Shown: piece by piece, positions 1-9,480 of the stretch
Numbering within the stretch: the first letter of the stretch is position 1
Layout of the letters: each line of letters begins with the position of its first letter
NCBI RefSeq assembly: GCF_024714495.1
Contig: NZ_JAMZMJ010000013.1
Location: forward strand, 107,111-171,110
Direction: 5' to 3'
DNA from: Marinoscillum pacificum
Lineage (GTDB): Bacteria > Bacteroidota > Bacteroidia > Cytophagales > Cyclobacteriaceae
DNA: 64,000 nt
Translations under genes and position numbers: made by a program
The notes under the pieces: generated by a model
Databases searched by the model: none
What the model was told of the DNA's origin: nothing
What the model saw: only the letters and a program-made list of their open reading frames with translations

Positions 1-2013
1 TGGACAGGAATCCCGGGTAGTCCATATGTGCCATTTGTCAACATTGCTCCAATCATTGCTGGTACTAATGGTATCTCTCCAATCTTCTTGACTACTGTTG
101 GTGTAACTGGTGGAATCGGTATCGATTTAAAGAACTGGGTGAAGAAAACCGATGCGGAAGGTAATGTGGTGAAAGATGCTGATGGTGAGCCTATTTTGGA
201 AGAAGCATATTCTGTTGCTACAGGTACTGTTTTGACGATCAATACCAAAGAGAAAAAATTATACAATGGTGATCAGGAGTTGATTGATATTTCGTCATCA
301 TTGACCCCACAAAAAGTGGAGTTTATCAAAGCGGGTGGCTCTTATGCCGTAGTATTCGGTAAGAAGTTGCAGACTTTTGCTGCTAAGACTTTAGGAATCG
401 AAGCTCCAGTAGTATTTGCTCCATCTAAAGAGATTTCTAATGACGGTGTAGGTCTTACAGCCGTAGAGAAAATATTCAACAAAAACGCTGTAGGAAATAC
501 TCCTGGTAAGGTTCTTCATGCTGGTTCAGATGTTCGTGTGGAAGTGAATATCGTAGGATCTCAGGATACTACAGGTTTGATGACTGCTCAGGAGTTGGAA
601 TCAATGGCAGCTACTGTTATCTCCCCAATTGTGGATGCAGGATACCAGTCTGGTTGTCACACTGCATCAGTTTGGGATTCAAAAGCCCAGGCAAATATCC
701 CGAAATTGATGAAGTTCATGAATGATTTCGGTTTGATTACTGGTCGTGATCCAAAAGGTCAATATCCAGCTATGACTGATGTAATTCACAAAGTGCTGAA
801 TGACATCACTGTAAATGATTGGGATATCACAATTGGTGGTGACTCTCACACCAGAATGTCTAAAGGAGTTGCTTTCGGAGCTGACTCAGGTACCGTAGCA
901 CTAGCATTAGCTACAGGAGAGGCTTCTATGCCAATTCCTCAGTCGGTGAAAGTAACTTTCAAAGGTGAGATGAAAAGTTACATGGACTTCCGTGATGTAG
1001 TTCATGCTACTCAAGCTCAAATGTTGAAGCAATTTAGCGGAGAGAATGTATTCCAGGGTAGAGTGATTGAAGTACATATTGGGACTTTGACGGCTGACCA
1101 GGCATTCACATTTACCGATTGGACAGCTGAAATGAAAGCGAAAGCTTCTATCTGTATTTCTGAAGATGAGACGTTGATCGAATCTCTTGAAATCGCTAAA
1201 GGTAGGATTCAGATCATGATCGAGAAGGGCATGGACAATGAAGGTAAGGTACTTCAAGGGTTGATCGATAAAGCTGATAAGCGTATTGCTGAAATCAAAT
1301 CTGGTGAGAACCCTACATTGAAGCCTGATGCCAATGCGAAATATTATGCTGAAGTAGAGGTGGATCTTGATATCGTAGGTGAGCCGATGATTGCTGATCC
1401 AGATGTGAATAACATTGACGTATCGAAGCGATACACGCACGATACCATCAGACCACTTTCTTTCTACGGTGGTGAGAAAAAAGTAGATCTTGGATTTGTG
1501 GGATCATGCATGGTTCACAAAGGTGATATGAAGATTCTTGCTCAAATGTTGAAAAACGTAGAGGCACAGCAAGGTAAAGTAGAATTTAAAGCGCCATTGG
1601 TAGTAGCACCTCCAACATACAATATCGTTGACGAGTTGAAAGCAGAGGGAGACTGGGAAGTATTGGAAAAATACTCTGGTTTCGTATTTGATGATAATAA
1701 CCCGAAAGCTGCTGCTCGTACCAAGTACGACAACATGTTGTACTTAGAGCGTCCAGGTTGTAACCTATGTATGGGTAACCAGGAAAAAGCGGAGCCAGGT
1801 GATACGGTGATGGCAACTTCAACTCGTTTGTTCCAGGGTAGAGTAGTGAAGGATTCTAATGAGAAAAAAGGAGAGTCTTTACTTTCTTCCACTCCAGTGG
1901 TTGTACTTTCTACCATTCTTGGAAGAACTCCTAAGATGGATGAATATGAAGCTGCTGTAAAAGGCATCGATTTGACCAAATTCAAGCCTAGCGGCAAAGC
2001 ATTGGTTAGATAA
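1..2013 (+). CDS. acnB: Aconitate hydratase B, 3' part (5' end outside window)
   Basis: This is the C-terminal about 670 residues of a bifunctional aconitate hydratase 2/2-methylisocitrate dehydratase of the TCA cycle. The frame is open from base 1, so the GTG at 28 is not the true start. AcnB proteins are usually about 860-930 aa, so roughly 200-260 residues, including the N-terminal HEAT-like domain, lie outside. The [4Fe-4S] ligands are visible: a Cys in GSCMVHKG and the pair in CNLCMGNQ. The substrate-site GGDSHTRMS motif is also present. A 3' hairpin terminator separates it from a second, unrelated-subfamily aconitase, so the two are probably expressed separately. Assignment is confident; only the 5' limit is unknown. 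Confidence 0.95.
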   Translation, partial: WTGIPGSPYVPFVNIAPIIAGTNGISPIFLTTVGVTGGIGIDLKNWVKKTDAEGNVVKDADGEPILEEAYSVATGTVLTINTKEKKLYNGDQELIDISSSLTPQKVEFIKAGGSYAVVFGKKLQTFAAKTLGIEAPVVFAPSKEISNDGVGLTAVEKIFNKNAVGNTPGKVLHAGSDVRVEVNIVGSQDTTGLMTAQELESMAATVISPIVDAGYQSGCHTASVWDSKAQANIPKLMKFMNDFGLITGRDPKGQYPAMTDVIHKVLNDITVNDWDITIGGDSHTRMSKGVAFGADSGTVALALATGEASMPIPQSVKVTFKGEMKSYMDFRDVVHATQAQMLKQFSGENVFQGRVIEVHIGTLTADQAFTFTDWTAEMKAKASICISEDETLIESLEIAKGRIQIMIEKGMDNEGKVLQGLIDKADKRIAEIKSGENPTLKPDANAKYYAEVEVDLDIVGEPMIADPDVNNIDVSKRYTHDTIRPLSFYGGEKKVDLGFVGSCMVHKGDMKILAQMLKNVEAQQGKVEFKAPLVVAPPTYNIVDELKAEGDWEVLEKYSGFVFDDNNPKAAARTKYDNMLYLERPGCNLCMGNQEKAEPGDTVMATSTRLFQGRVVKDSNEKKGESLLSSTPVVVLSTILGRTPKMDEYEAAVKGIDLTKFKPSGKALVR

Positions 2014-2049
2014 TCCGATTTTCTGAATAAAATTCAGAGTTTAGGCAAC

Positions 2050-2097
2050 AAAATGGTTAGTGTCTGATGTTTACATTTCAGGTGCTAACCATTTTTT
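2050..2097 (+). terminator. Rho-independent terminator after acnB
   Basis: An 11-bp inverted repeat (AAAATGGTTAG at 2050-2060, CTAACCATTTT at 2085-2095) runs into a T-rich tail. It lies between the acnB stop and the next gene. Confidence 0.75.
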
Positions 2098-2141
2098 ATT
2101 TGGGCACACCTTTGTAAATTTTGAATTCAATTCAATTAGAT

Positions 2142-4409
2142 ATGGCATTTGATATAGATATGATCAAAAAGGTCTATGAAACCATAGGTCAAAGAGTAAA
2201 AAAAGCTAAAGAGGTAACCGGTAAACCGCTTACGCTTTCTGAAAAGATATTATACAGTCATTTGTATGAAAGTGAGCCTACAGAGGCTTACAAACGTGGA
2301 GAGTCTTACGTGGATTTTGCTCCAGACAGAATTGCATGTCAGGATGCTACGGCCCAAATGGCTTTGTTGCAATTCATGCAAGCTGGTAAAGACAAGGTTG
2401 CTGTACCAACTACGGTTCACTGTGATCATTTGATCCAGGCGAAAATTGGAGCTGCTGCAGACTTACAGAATGCTATCAACAATTCTAATGAAGTATTCAA
2501 CTTCCTGGAGTCTGTGTCCAATAAGTACGGAATAGGATTCTGGAAGCCAGGTGCTGGGATTATTCATCAGGTAGTATTGGAGAATTATGCCTTCCCTGGG
2601 GGTGTGATGATTGGTACCGATTCTCACACGGTAAATGCTGGTGGTCTTGGTATGGTCGCTATTGGTGTTGGTGGTGCTGATGCAGTAGACGTGATGGCAG
2701 GAATGGCCTGGGAACTTAAATTCCCAAAGTTGATCGGTGTAAAACTGACCGGTAAGCTGAATGGGTGGACTGCACCAAAAGATGTAATCTTGAAAGTAGC
2801 AGGTATTCTGACCGTAAAAGGAGGTACTGGGGCTATTGTGGAATACTTTGGTGAAGGTGCAGAAAGCATGTCATGTACGGGTAAAGGAACAATCTGTAAC
2901 ATGGGAGCAGAGATTGGAGCTACGACTTCTACTTTCGGTTACGATGAGTCAATGGAGCGTTACTTGAGAGCTACAGGACGTGACGAAGTAGCTGACTTAG
3001 CGAATGGTGTGAAAGAACACTTAACGGGAGACCCGGAAGTCTATGCCAACCCTGAGCAATACTTCGATCAGGTGATCGAAATAAATCTATCTACTTTGGA
3101 ACCACATGTAAATGGTCCGTTTACTCCGGATTTGGCAACTCCTATTTCTGAAATGAGTGCTAAAGCACAGGAAAATGGCTGGCCTGAGAAAGTAGAATGG
3201 GGGCTTATCGGATCGTGTACTAATTCTTCATATGAAGATATTTCCAGAGCTGCTTCTATAGCTGAACAGGCGTTAGCAAAAGGGTTAAAACCAGCCGCTG
3301 AGTTCGGGATCAATCCTGGTTCAGAACAAGTGCGATTTACTATAGAGCGCGATGGCTTTATCAATACTTTTGAAAAGCTAGGTACTAAAGTGTTTACCAA
3401 TGCTTGTGGTCCTTGTATCGGGCAGTGGGATAGAGCAGGTGCCGACAAGAAGGAAAAAAACACCATTGTTCACTCGTTCAATAGAAACTTTGCAAAGCGA
3501 GCAGATGGTAACCCAAATACTCACGCTTTTGTGACATCTCCTGAGATGGTTGCAGCCATTGCTATATCGGGTAATCTTGGGTTTAACCCAATTACGGATA
3601 CTTTAACCAACGACAAAGGAGAGCAAGTGAAATTAGATCCTCCAACTGGATGGGAGCTGCCTCCGAAAGGATTTGATGTAGAAGATCCAGGATATCTAGC
3701 TCCTGCGGAAGATGGATCTAATGTAGAGGTGAAAGTCAATCCTGAGTCGAAGCGGCTTCAATTATTGGAAGGCTTTAAACCTTGGGATGGACAAAATATC
3801 ACAGGAGCCAAGCTCTTGATCAAAGCACAAGGAAAATGTACTACAGACCATATCTCAATGGCAGGTCCATGGTTAAGATATAGAGGGCATTTGGATAATA
3901 TCGCCAATAACACTTTAACCGGAGCTGTTAATGCCTACAATGGCGAAACTGATAAAGTGAAGAGTCAGTTGACTGGTGAGTATGGTGGAGTACCTGATGT
4001 ACAAAGAGGATATAAAGCGCAAGGTATACCTACGATTGTGGTAGGAGATCATAACTACGGTGAAGGATCATCTAGAGAGCATGCAGCCATGCAACCTCGT
4101 CATTTGGGAGTGAGAGCTGTTTTGGTGAAATCTTTCGCTCGTATTCACGAAACCAACTTGAAGAAGCAAGGCATGTTGGCGTTAACTTTTGCAAATGAGG
4201 CTGACTATGATAAGATTCAAGAAGATGATACCATCAATTTCCTTGACTTAACTGATTTTGCGCCAGGTAAATCCTTGATTTTAGAATTTGTTCACGCAGA
4301 TGGCTCTAAAGATGAGATTGTAACGAATCATACCTACAATGAAGGTCAGATTGCCTGGTTTAAGGCAGGTTCCGCATTGAACCTGATCAAGCAGCAGAAT
4401 AAAGGCTAA
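2142..4409 (+). CDS. Aconitate hydratase, mitochondrial-type
   Basis: A 755-residue aconitase converting citrate to isocitrate. The length and layout match the mitochondrial-type subfamily rather than the longer AcnA/IRP type. Cluster Cys ligands sit in [13 protein letters not shown] and [21 protein letters not shown], the swivel-domain [15 protein letters not shown] motif and a late SFARIHETN are all present. The ATG at 2142 is preferred over an in-frame TTG seven codons upstream. It follows acnB after a terminator and a 128-bp gap, and is itself followed by a strong hairpin terminator, suggesting a single-gene unit. Having two different aconitases side by side suggests separate use, for example stable versus stress-sensitive isozymes; that is inference. 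Confidence 0.95.
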   Translation: MAFDIDMIKKVYETIGQRVKKAKEVTGKPLTLSEKILYSHLYESEPTEAYKRGESYVDFAPDRIACQDATAQMALLQFMQAGKDKVAVPTTVHCDHLIQAKIGAAADLQNAINNSNEVFNFLESVSNKYGIGFWKPGAGIIHQVVLENYAFPGGVMIGTDSHTVNAGGLGMVAIGVGGADAVDVMAGMAWELKFPKLIGVKLTGKLNGWTAPKDVILKVAGILTVKGGTGAIVEYFGEGAESMSCTGKGTICNMGAEIGATTSTFGYDESMERYLRATGRDEVADLANGVKEHLTGDPEVYANPEQYFDQVIEINLSTLEPHVNGPFTPDLATPISEMSAKAQENGWPEKVEWGLIGSCTNSSYEDISRAASIAEQALAKGLKPAAEFGINPGSEQVRFTIERDGFINTFEKLGTKVFTNACGPCIGQWDRAGADKKEKNTIVHSFNRNFAKRADGNPNTHAFVTSPEMVAAIAISGNLGFNPITDTLTNDKGEQVKLDPPTGWELPPKGFDVEDPGYLAPAEDGSNVEVKVNPESKRLQLLEGFKPWDGQNITGAKLLIKAQGKCTTDHISMAGPWLRYRGHLDNIANNTLTGAVNAYNGETDKVKSQLTGEYGGVPDVQRGYKAQGIPTIVVGDHNYGEGSSREHAAMQPRHLGVRAVLVKSFARIHETNLKKQGMLALTFANEADYDKIQEDDTINFLDLTDFAPGKSLILEFVHADGSKDEIVTNHTYNEGQIAWFKAGSALNLIKQQNKG

Positions 4410-4432
4410 ACTTTAATAGTGTCATTCGCAGT

Positions 4433-4469
4433 AAAGCTCTTCTGACTCTTATGTCAGAAGAGCTTTTTG
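4433..4469 (+). terminator. Strong terminator after the second aconitase
   Basis: A perfect 14-bp stem (4433-4446 with 4453-4466) and a 6-nt loop, followed by TTTTT. An in-frame ATG at 4451 lies inside this hairpin, which argues against it as the start of the next gene. Confidence 0.9.
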
Positions 4470-4513
4470 TTTTTGTGATGATTGTTGTTAAATTCCTTGA
4501 TAACCACCGCTTT

Positions 4514-5611
4514 ATGCTATTCCTACTCCGTAACATCCGCCGTAAGCTATTGTCTTCAGACAATAAAGTCATTTCTTATCTGCTTTATGCTATTGGTGAA
4601 ATCATCCTTGTCGTTGCCGGGATTTTGATTGCAGTGGCTATTGATGATTGGAACGAACGGAAAAAGAACTATGCAAACTATGTGGAGGTGTTAAAGGAGG
4701 TTCAAGAAGATATAATCATTACAGTGAATTCTGTGCCTTTGGAATACTTAGCTCGTAAAGATTCTATGATAGAGATGATTCTTGCCACTGATCCTGACGC
4801 GACTGTTTATAGAAGGTTCGGGGAATTATCTTCTGTTTTGATGCTTCATTTCCCAATTCTGGTTGAGCAGGGAGGGTTTCAAAAACTGAAGAAGCTTGGA
4901 GAAGTACCAGAAGAGTATAAAGAAATCATCAGCCAATTGAATGTTCTATACGGCACCTGGACGACCACAATGCTAAAGGTGGATGAAAAAAATGATGACC
5001 TCATCACTTTCCATAGACAAAATATCCGGGAGACATACCCATGGGCCAGCACCATAGAAAGTGTCCACTTTGTGGATTCTCTGGACGAGCGGTATATCGA
5101 CTACCTGGTCAATGACCCTATCTACAGAAATCGCTTGGTTGCGTATCACATGGATTTATTGAGGTGGGAGCTCTGGAATTTAAGGCTCTGGCAAAATACG
5201 GCCGTAAAAGACTATTATGCCATTAATAAACTGATTGGTGCTAATGAAGTCTCTGATAACTATATGAGGAAAATATCTCCTCCAGCAGAGGATATTGATT
5301 TAAAATATGAGGGAGTGTATGTAGCTGAATCGGTTTCGGATACACTTACTTTCAAAATAGTGTCTGATTCTATTCTGCTAAAGGCCACAGAAGAAATGGC
5401 GAAAGCGTATTATGAAGGAGATTCAATATTGCACCTTGTTGCTTTATCTGCGAATAGGTTTCGGTATGAATCAGTTATTGAAATTGAATTTGATTCGTTG
5501 GCAGAGGAGATGGTTCTGACCAACTACATTCCAAAATACAGTCCTTCAGGGAAAAAGCAGCTTATTTACAAACGAGTGGAAGAATCTGGCCGCGGCTCTG
5601 GAATAAAATAA
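4514..5611 (+). CDS. DUF6090 family membrane protein
   Basis: Unknown function. The protein (365 aa) has a short basic N-terminus, one hydrophobic segment around residues 23-43 (IGEIILVVAGILIAVAIDDW) ending in the family-typical DDWNERKK, then a long soluble, partly helical region. This is the layout of DUF6090 proteins, which occur in tandem in Bacteroidota. I chose ATG 4514 because an earlier in-frame ATG lies inside the preceding terminator and would add a non-family extension. Only 14 bp separate it from a second DUF6090 gene, so the two are probably an operon. The orientation of the soluble part (cytoplasm or periplasm) cannot be read from sequence. Confidence 0.75.
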   Translation: MLFLLRNIRRKLLSSDNKVISYLLYAIGEIILVVAGILIAVAIDDWNERKKNYANYVEVLKEVQEDIIITVNSVPLEYLARKDSMIEMILATDPDATVYRRFGELSSVLMLHFPILVEQGGFQKLKKLGEVPEEYKEIISQLNVLYGTWTTTMLKVDEKNDDLITFHRQNIRETYPWASTIESVHFVDSLDERYIDYLVNDPIYRNRLVAYHMDLLRWELWNLRLWQNTAVKDYYAINKLIGANEVSDNYMRKISPPAEDIDLKYEGVYVAESVSDTLTFKIVSDSILLKATEEMAKAYYEGDSILHLVALSANRFRYESVIEIEFDSLAEEMVLTNYIPKYSPSGKKQLIYKRVEESGRGSGIK

Positions 5612-5625
5612 AACCCCATTCCAAT

Positions 5626-6336
5626 ATGAAACGACTAATCACTACACTAAAAACCAAATGGCCAGAATACTTCTTTGAGATATTTGTGCTGGTCATCGGT
5701 ATCTATGGAGCCTTGGAGCTCGAAAACTGGAATGAAGATCAGAAACGGCAGAAGGACGAAATAGAAATGTTAGGTGAAATTGCCAATAGCCTGGAGCAAT
5801 CCTTATCCAGGATTGATAACACGATGGGTTTTATGAATCAGAATATTGAGCAGCTTCACCTCATTGGATCCTATATCGAAAATGGCTCTGCCTATGATGA
5901 GGATTTTTCTAAGGCTCTAGCAGCAATTGGCACTGGCTCAAGTATGGAGTTTGACCAGTCAGCTTATGAAAATCTGAAAGTAAAGGGACTTGATTTGATC
6001 TCAAATGAAAACCTCAGAAGAAAAATCATTGCTACCTATGAAAACGAAATCGCTTATTTGGAAAAATATGTACACCTCACTTATGAGAGGATACATAAAA
6101 ATGCAGAATCTGTCCTGGGAATGCATAATTCTGAAGTATTCATTCAAAAGGATCCATTTGCGATATGTATTATTCCTAATAACTATGAAGAGCTTATCAA
6201 AAGTCGAGAATTCAAAAATACCGTAACTCATGTAGAAGCTATAAATGTGTTTTTCATTGAATATTTGGTGAGTTATAGAAATAGCATTGATTCGGTAAGA
6301 GTTAATACTCAATCAGAAATACTCAGATTAAAATAA
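5626..6336 (+). CDS. DUF6090 family membrane protein, second copy
   Basis: A 236-residue paralogue of the gene before it. A basic amphipathic start (KRLITTLKTKW) leads into one transmembrane segment near residues 17-33 (FEIFVLVIGIYGALELENW) and then NWNEDQKRQKDEIE and a helical soluble domain. It is much shorter than the first copy. Its function is unknown. Its stop codon overlaps the ATG of a decayed third copy (TAATG), so the ancestral array had at least three genes. Probably co-transcribed with the upstream DUF6090 gene. Confidence 0.75.
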   Translation: MKRLITTLKTKWPEYFFEIFVLVIGIYGALELENWNEDQKRQKDEIEMLGEIANSLEQSLSRIDNTMGFMNQNIEQLHLIGSYIENGSAYDEDFSKALAAIGTGSSMEFDQSAYENLKVKGLDLISNENLRRKIIATYENEIAYLEKYVHLTYERIHKNAESVLGMHNSEVFIQKDPFAICIIPNNYEELIKSREFKNTVTHVEAINVFFIEYLVSYRNSIDSVRVNTQSEILRLK

Positions 6337-6460
6337 TGCAGCGACTAATCACTACACTAAAAACCAAAAGGCCGGAAGCGGCAAACGGATGAAATAGAAA
6401 TGCTGGGCGAAATAGCTAGTAGTCTATAACAAATTATCCAGAGTTGATTTTGCAATTGGA
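6336..6460 (+). pseudogene. Remnant of a third DUF6090 gene
   Basis: The ATG at 6336 opens MQRLITTLKTKRPE, nearly identical to the start of the preceding gene. The sequence then jumps directly to RQTDEIEMLGEIASSL and a stop, which matches residues about 40-56 of that gene in another frame. About 75-80 bases coding for the membrane segment are missing, and a deletion between short matching sequences (GAA-type microhomology) would explain it. Weak similarity continues (LSRVDFAIGY against LSRIDNTMGF) and then fades. This is a decayed duplicate, not a working gene. Confidence 0.8.
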
Positions 6461-6586
6461 TACTGCCCAGATTAATGATTGAACTCATAACAGAAGAGAT
6501 TTGAATGTTGATTCTAATTGTTCAGATACTCTGAATTCGAGTAGAAAAAATACTCGTCCAGTTTTCGGTTGCTAAGAGAGAATGGA
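6461..6586. other. Gene-free spacer upstream of ada
   Basis: AT-rich sequence after the DUF6090 remnant with no supported ORF, RNA gene or clear hairpin. It probably holds further eroded remnant sequence. Confidence 0.5.
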
Positions 6587-6617
6587 TTTGACTCTTTTGT
6601 AATGATCTTTATATTGT
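6587..6617 (+). promoter_or_regulatory. Candidate ada promoter
   Basis: TTTG at 6587-6590 and TATATTGT at 6610-6617 are 19 bp apart, the spacing of the Bacteroidota -33/-7 promoter. The -7 box matches TAnnTTTG only partly. The start codon follows nine bases later. Confidence 0.35.
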
Positions 6618-6625
6618 CTTAGCAA

Positions 6626-7693
6626 ATGAGAGTTACAGAATCAAAAACCATTGATACTTATTACAACGCACTCGTCAATAGGGAAGAGAGCTATACTGGG
6701 ATCTTCTTTGTTGGAGTGAAAACAACCTCTATTTTTTGCATTGCAACTTGTAGAGCACGTAAGCCAAAGCGTGAGAATGTTGAGTTTTTTACGGATTTTA
6801 AGGATGCATTGGATAATGGATATCGGCCATGTAAAATCTGTAAGCCGACTGAAAATGCGAATGAAGCACCTGACTTTGTAGAGCAAGCCATTCAGTTAGT
6901 GAAAGATCACCCCAAAGAGAAAATCAAAGACTACCAACTCAAACAAAATGGGATTAGCCCTGAAGGTGTTCGACGCTGGTTCAACAAGCATTATGGGATG
7001 ACCTTTCAAGCCTTCCAAAGGATGTATAGGATCAACAATGCATATCAAGAACTAAAAACAGGATCGAGTACCACTAGTACGGCCTTTAAAAGTGGCTATG
7101 AGTCCTTAAGTGGATTTGGGTATACCTACAAGAAAATTATGGGAGATTCACCTTCAAGCAAGCAATCAAGCGATGTGATTTTAATGAGTCGGTTCACCAC
7201 TCCACTTGGACCTATGTTCGTGTGTGCAACTGATCAAGGAGTCTGTTTACTGGAATTTGTGGATAGAAGGATGCTCGAATCGGAGTTTAAGGATCTGCAG
7301 AAAAGGCTTAATTCTCAAATCATCACAGGAGAGAATCATCACATTAAACTAGCCATTAAAGAAGTTCAGGAATACTTCGAAGGAACTAGAAAAGAATTCA
7401 CCATTCCCTTAATCACTCCAGGTACAGACTTCCAGCAATCTGTATGGAAGGCTCTTCATGACATTCCGTATGGTACCACAGCTACTTATCAGCAGCAGGC
7501 CAACAGATTGGATAACCCAAATGGAGTGCGCGCTGTAGCGTCTGCAAATGGCATGAATCGAATAGCTATCGTTATTCCATGTCATAGAGTTATTGGATCT
7601 GATGGTAAACTAACTGGCTATGCCGGTGGGCTCGAGCGCAAGAAATGGCTTTTAGATCATGAAGCTGTCCATAGCGGACAGCAATTGTTTTAA
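6626..7693 (+). CDS. ada: Ada-type methylated-DNA repair protein and transcriptional regulator
   Basis: A 355-residue full-length Ada: it repairs methylphosphotriesters and O6-methylguanine and activates the adaptive response. The N-terminal zinc domain has Cys38, Cys42, Cys69 and Cys72, the same positions as in E. coli Ada. An AraC-type helix-turn-helix region follows (residues about 85-180), then the methyltransferase domain with active-site Cys319 in IPCHRVIG. All functional residues are present. It is convergent with the acyl-CoA reductase gene, and the two stop codons abut with no gap. Regulation is probably by its own methylated form, as known for the family; a candidate promoter is just upstream. 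Confidence 0.93.
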   Translation: MRVTESKTIDTYYNALVNREESYTGIFFVGVKTTSIFCIATCRARKPKRENVEFFTDFKDALDNGYRPCKICKPTENANEAPDFVEQAIQLVKDHPKEKIKDYQLKQNGISPEGVRRWFNKHYGMTFQAFQRMYRINNAYQELKTGSSTTSTAFKSGYESLSGFGYTYKKIMGDSPSSKQSSDVILMSRFTTPLGPMFVCATDQGVCLLEFVDRRMLESEFKDLQKRLNSQIITGENHHIKLAIKEVQEYFEGTRKEFTIPLITPGTDFQQSVWKALHDIPYGTTATYQQQANRLDNPNGVRAVASANGMNRIAIVIPCHRVIGSDGKLTGYAGGLERKKWLLDHEAVHSGQQLF

Positions 7694-8692
7694 TTATAGA
7701 CTTTTCAAGAATTCAATAGTATCCACATTATCGGCATAATCCCAAGGTTCAGGAAGTTGTCCACTGCCAAATGGAATACGACCTTTTCCAATTACACACT
7801 GAAGCTTATCTCCATAGCTTTCGATGATAGCTTCTAGCTCTTCATTACTTGCATATTCCTGTGCATGAAGAATGGATATAGGAGATACTAGATTGTCTGT
7901 AGGTAACCAAAGAAGGAACCCATTGTCCAGGTGTTTAGTGCCATTTACTAATAAAATCGACTTGTGATAGTCGTAGTTGTTGCGGTATTTGTAATGATCT
8001 CCAATGAATGAATAATCTTCAACAGCTTCAAAGAAAGTAGCCGCATCATAGCCTTTCGGAACAAGTACTTTTGACACATTGCGACAACCTAATCCGAAAT
8101 ACCAGAATATGTCTTTTCCTAGTTCATGAAGCTCTTCTGGTGTTTCTGAGCCATCCAGTACAGCAATAGACGTTCTGTTTTTACGAACAATTTTTGGTTG
8201 ATCCTTAAAATAATATTCAAAATAGCGAGCTGTATTGTCACTGCCTGTCGCAATTAATGCTTCTACACTATTTAGTCTTTCTCTGAGCTCCAGATTCTTT
8301 TTGAGTCGTGGTTCTATTTCCAGTAGCCAATTAATGATCAACTTAGTCAGGAAACTGTCTTGAGAACTAGCTTTTATCGCTGCGAAATGCCCTGAAATCA
8401 AAACACACATCAAATCATGAAAACCGACTAACGGAATATTCCCTGCCATGATAATCCCAATGATTTTTGGAACCTCCGGATCTAGGTTTTCATATCGGTT
8501 GACCCACTCTTCCAACTTTGGTTTTTCGAGCATATATCGTTTACCTTCAAACGCTCTTTTGACATTGTCTTCTGTAAACCACTGGTTTTCGGATTGCGCA
8601 CGATAGGCGAATTCGGTCATTTCTTCAGTCGAAATATTTCCGATTTTCTCACCTAATGCAGCAAATGCTTCAATTCTTTCGCTTAGAGTCAT
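7694..8692 (-). CDS. Acyl-CoA reductase, LuxC family
   Basis: A 332-residue protein of the acyl-CoA reductase (LuxC/aldehyde dehydrogenase-like) family, expected to reduce long-chain acyl-CoA to aldehyde with NAD(P)H. Features include IIMAGNIPLVGFHDLMCVLISG near residues 79-100, a family-typical substrate/cofactor region, and a likely active Cys in FGLGCRNVSKVLVP. No Lux-type partners are nearby. Instead it is divergent from a dicluster ferredoxin across an 84-bp gap, an arrangement that recurs in Bacteroidota as far as I recall, so electron supply by that ferredoxin is possible. The physiological product is not known. Confidence 0.8.
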   Translation of the reverse strand: MTLSERIEAFAALGEKIGNISTEEMTEFAYRAQSENQWFTEDNVKRAFEGKRYMLEKPKLEEWVNRYENLDPEVPKIIGIIMAGNIPLVGFHDLMCVLISGHFAAIKASSQDSFLTKLIINWLLEIEPRLKKNLELRERLNSVEALIATGSDNTARYFEYYFKDQPKIVRKNRTSIAVLDGSETPEELHELGKDIFWYFGLGCRNVSKVLVPKGYDAATFFEAVEDYSFIGDHYKYRNNYDYHKSILLVNGTKHLDNGFLLWLPTDNLVSPISILHAQEYASNEELEAIIESYGDKLQCVIGKGRIPFGSGQLPEPWDYADNVDTIEFLKSL

Positions 8693-8710
8693 TTAATTGT
8701 ATCAATATTA

Positions 8711-8741
8711 TTTGCACGCAAACTTATTGTAGATAATTTTG
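8711..8741 (+). promoter_or_regulatory. Promoter of the ferredoxin gene
   Basis: TTTG (8711-8714), 19 bp, then TAATTTTG (8734-8741): an exact match to the Bacteroidota TTTG-N19-TAnnTTTG promoter. It predicts a leader of about 30 nt before the ATG at 8777. Confidence 0.7.
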
Positions 8742-8764
8742 TTCACTGTTGTTGTACGACATAA

Positions 8765-9124
<360 letters not shown>

Positions 9125-9139
9125 TCACCTAAAGATATG

Positions 9140-9168
9140 AAAAAAGCGGGCTTGACCCGCTTTTTTTA
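9140..9168 (+). terminator. Terminator after ferredoxin
   Basis: An 11-bp stem (AAAAAAGCGGG at 9140-9150 with CCCGCTTTTTT at 9156-9166) and a 5-nt loop, ending in a T run. Confidence 0.9.
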
Positions 9169-9189
9169 TGTCTATCATTTTCTTATCGG

Positions 9190-9232
9190 TTTGAATTTAT
9201 TGTACGTATAATTATATTTGAATTAATACGTA
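9190..9232 (+). promoter_or_regulatory. Promoter and likely operator of the toxin-antitoxin pair
   Basis: TTTG at 9190-9193, a 19-bp spacer and TATATTTG at 9213-9220 form a consensus Bacteroidota promoter. An inverted repeat, TACGTAT (9203-9209) and ATACGTA (9226-9232), brackets the -7 box symmetrically; its right arm reaches the A of the start codon. This placement fits an operator for an autoregulating RHH-type antitoxin. Binding is inferred. Confidence 0.65.
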
Positions 9233-9480
9233 TGTCTACAAAACTAACATTGTCTATTGATGAAGAAGTAGTTCGTAAGGCGAAGGAATATTCAAAAGCC
9301 AGCGGACGAAGCCTTTCTAGTTTAATAGAGTCCTACTTAATTGGTTTGACCTCTTCTGGAGATGCAAATAATGAAGTAAGTACTCCGTTGACATCTAGAT
9401 TACTTGGATCCATCAAAGGAAATGGTTCTGTAGATATTGAAAAAGTACTAACTGATAATTGGAAAGCCACTGATGATTAA
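9232..9480 (+). CDS. DUF6364 family antitoxin-like protein
   Basis: An 82-residue protein. Its N-terminal half (KLTLSIDEEVVRKAKEYSKA, then GRSLSSLIESYL) has the beta-strand/helix/helix pattern of ribbon-helix-helix DNA-binding antitoxins. The C-terminal tail (residues 45-82) is the expected toxin-binding part. It precedes a PIN-domain gene and overlaps it by 8 bases (ATGATTAA), implying translational coupling. The inverted repeat over its promoter suggests autorepression. The family call is good; its role as an antitoxin is inferred from the partner. Confidence 0.8.
   Translation: MSTKLTLSIDEEVVRKAKEYSKASGRSLSSLIESYLIGLTSSGDANNEVSTPLTSRLLGSIKGNGSVDIEKVLTDNWKATDD

Noticed and set aside
907..1440. 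Long minus-strand ORF inside acnB
   Set aside because: It is antisense to conserved coding sequence with no family features; a codon-bias shadow.
4451..4513. Upstream ATG for the first DUF6090 gene
   Set aside because: It lies inside the terminator hairpin of the preceding gene and would add residues outside the family pattern.
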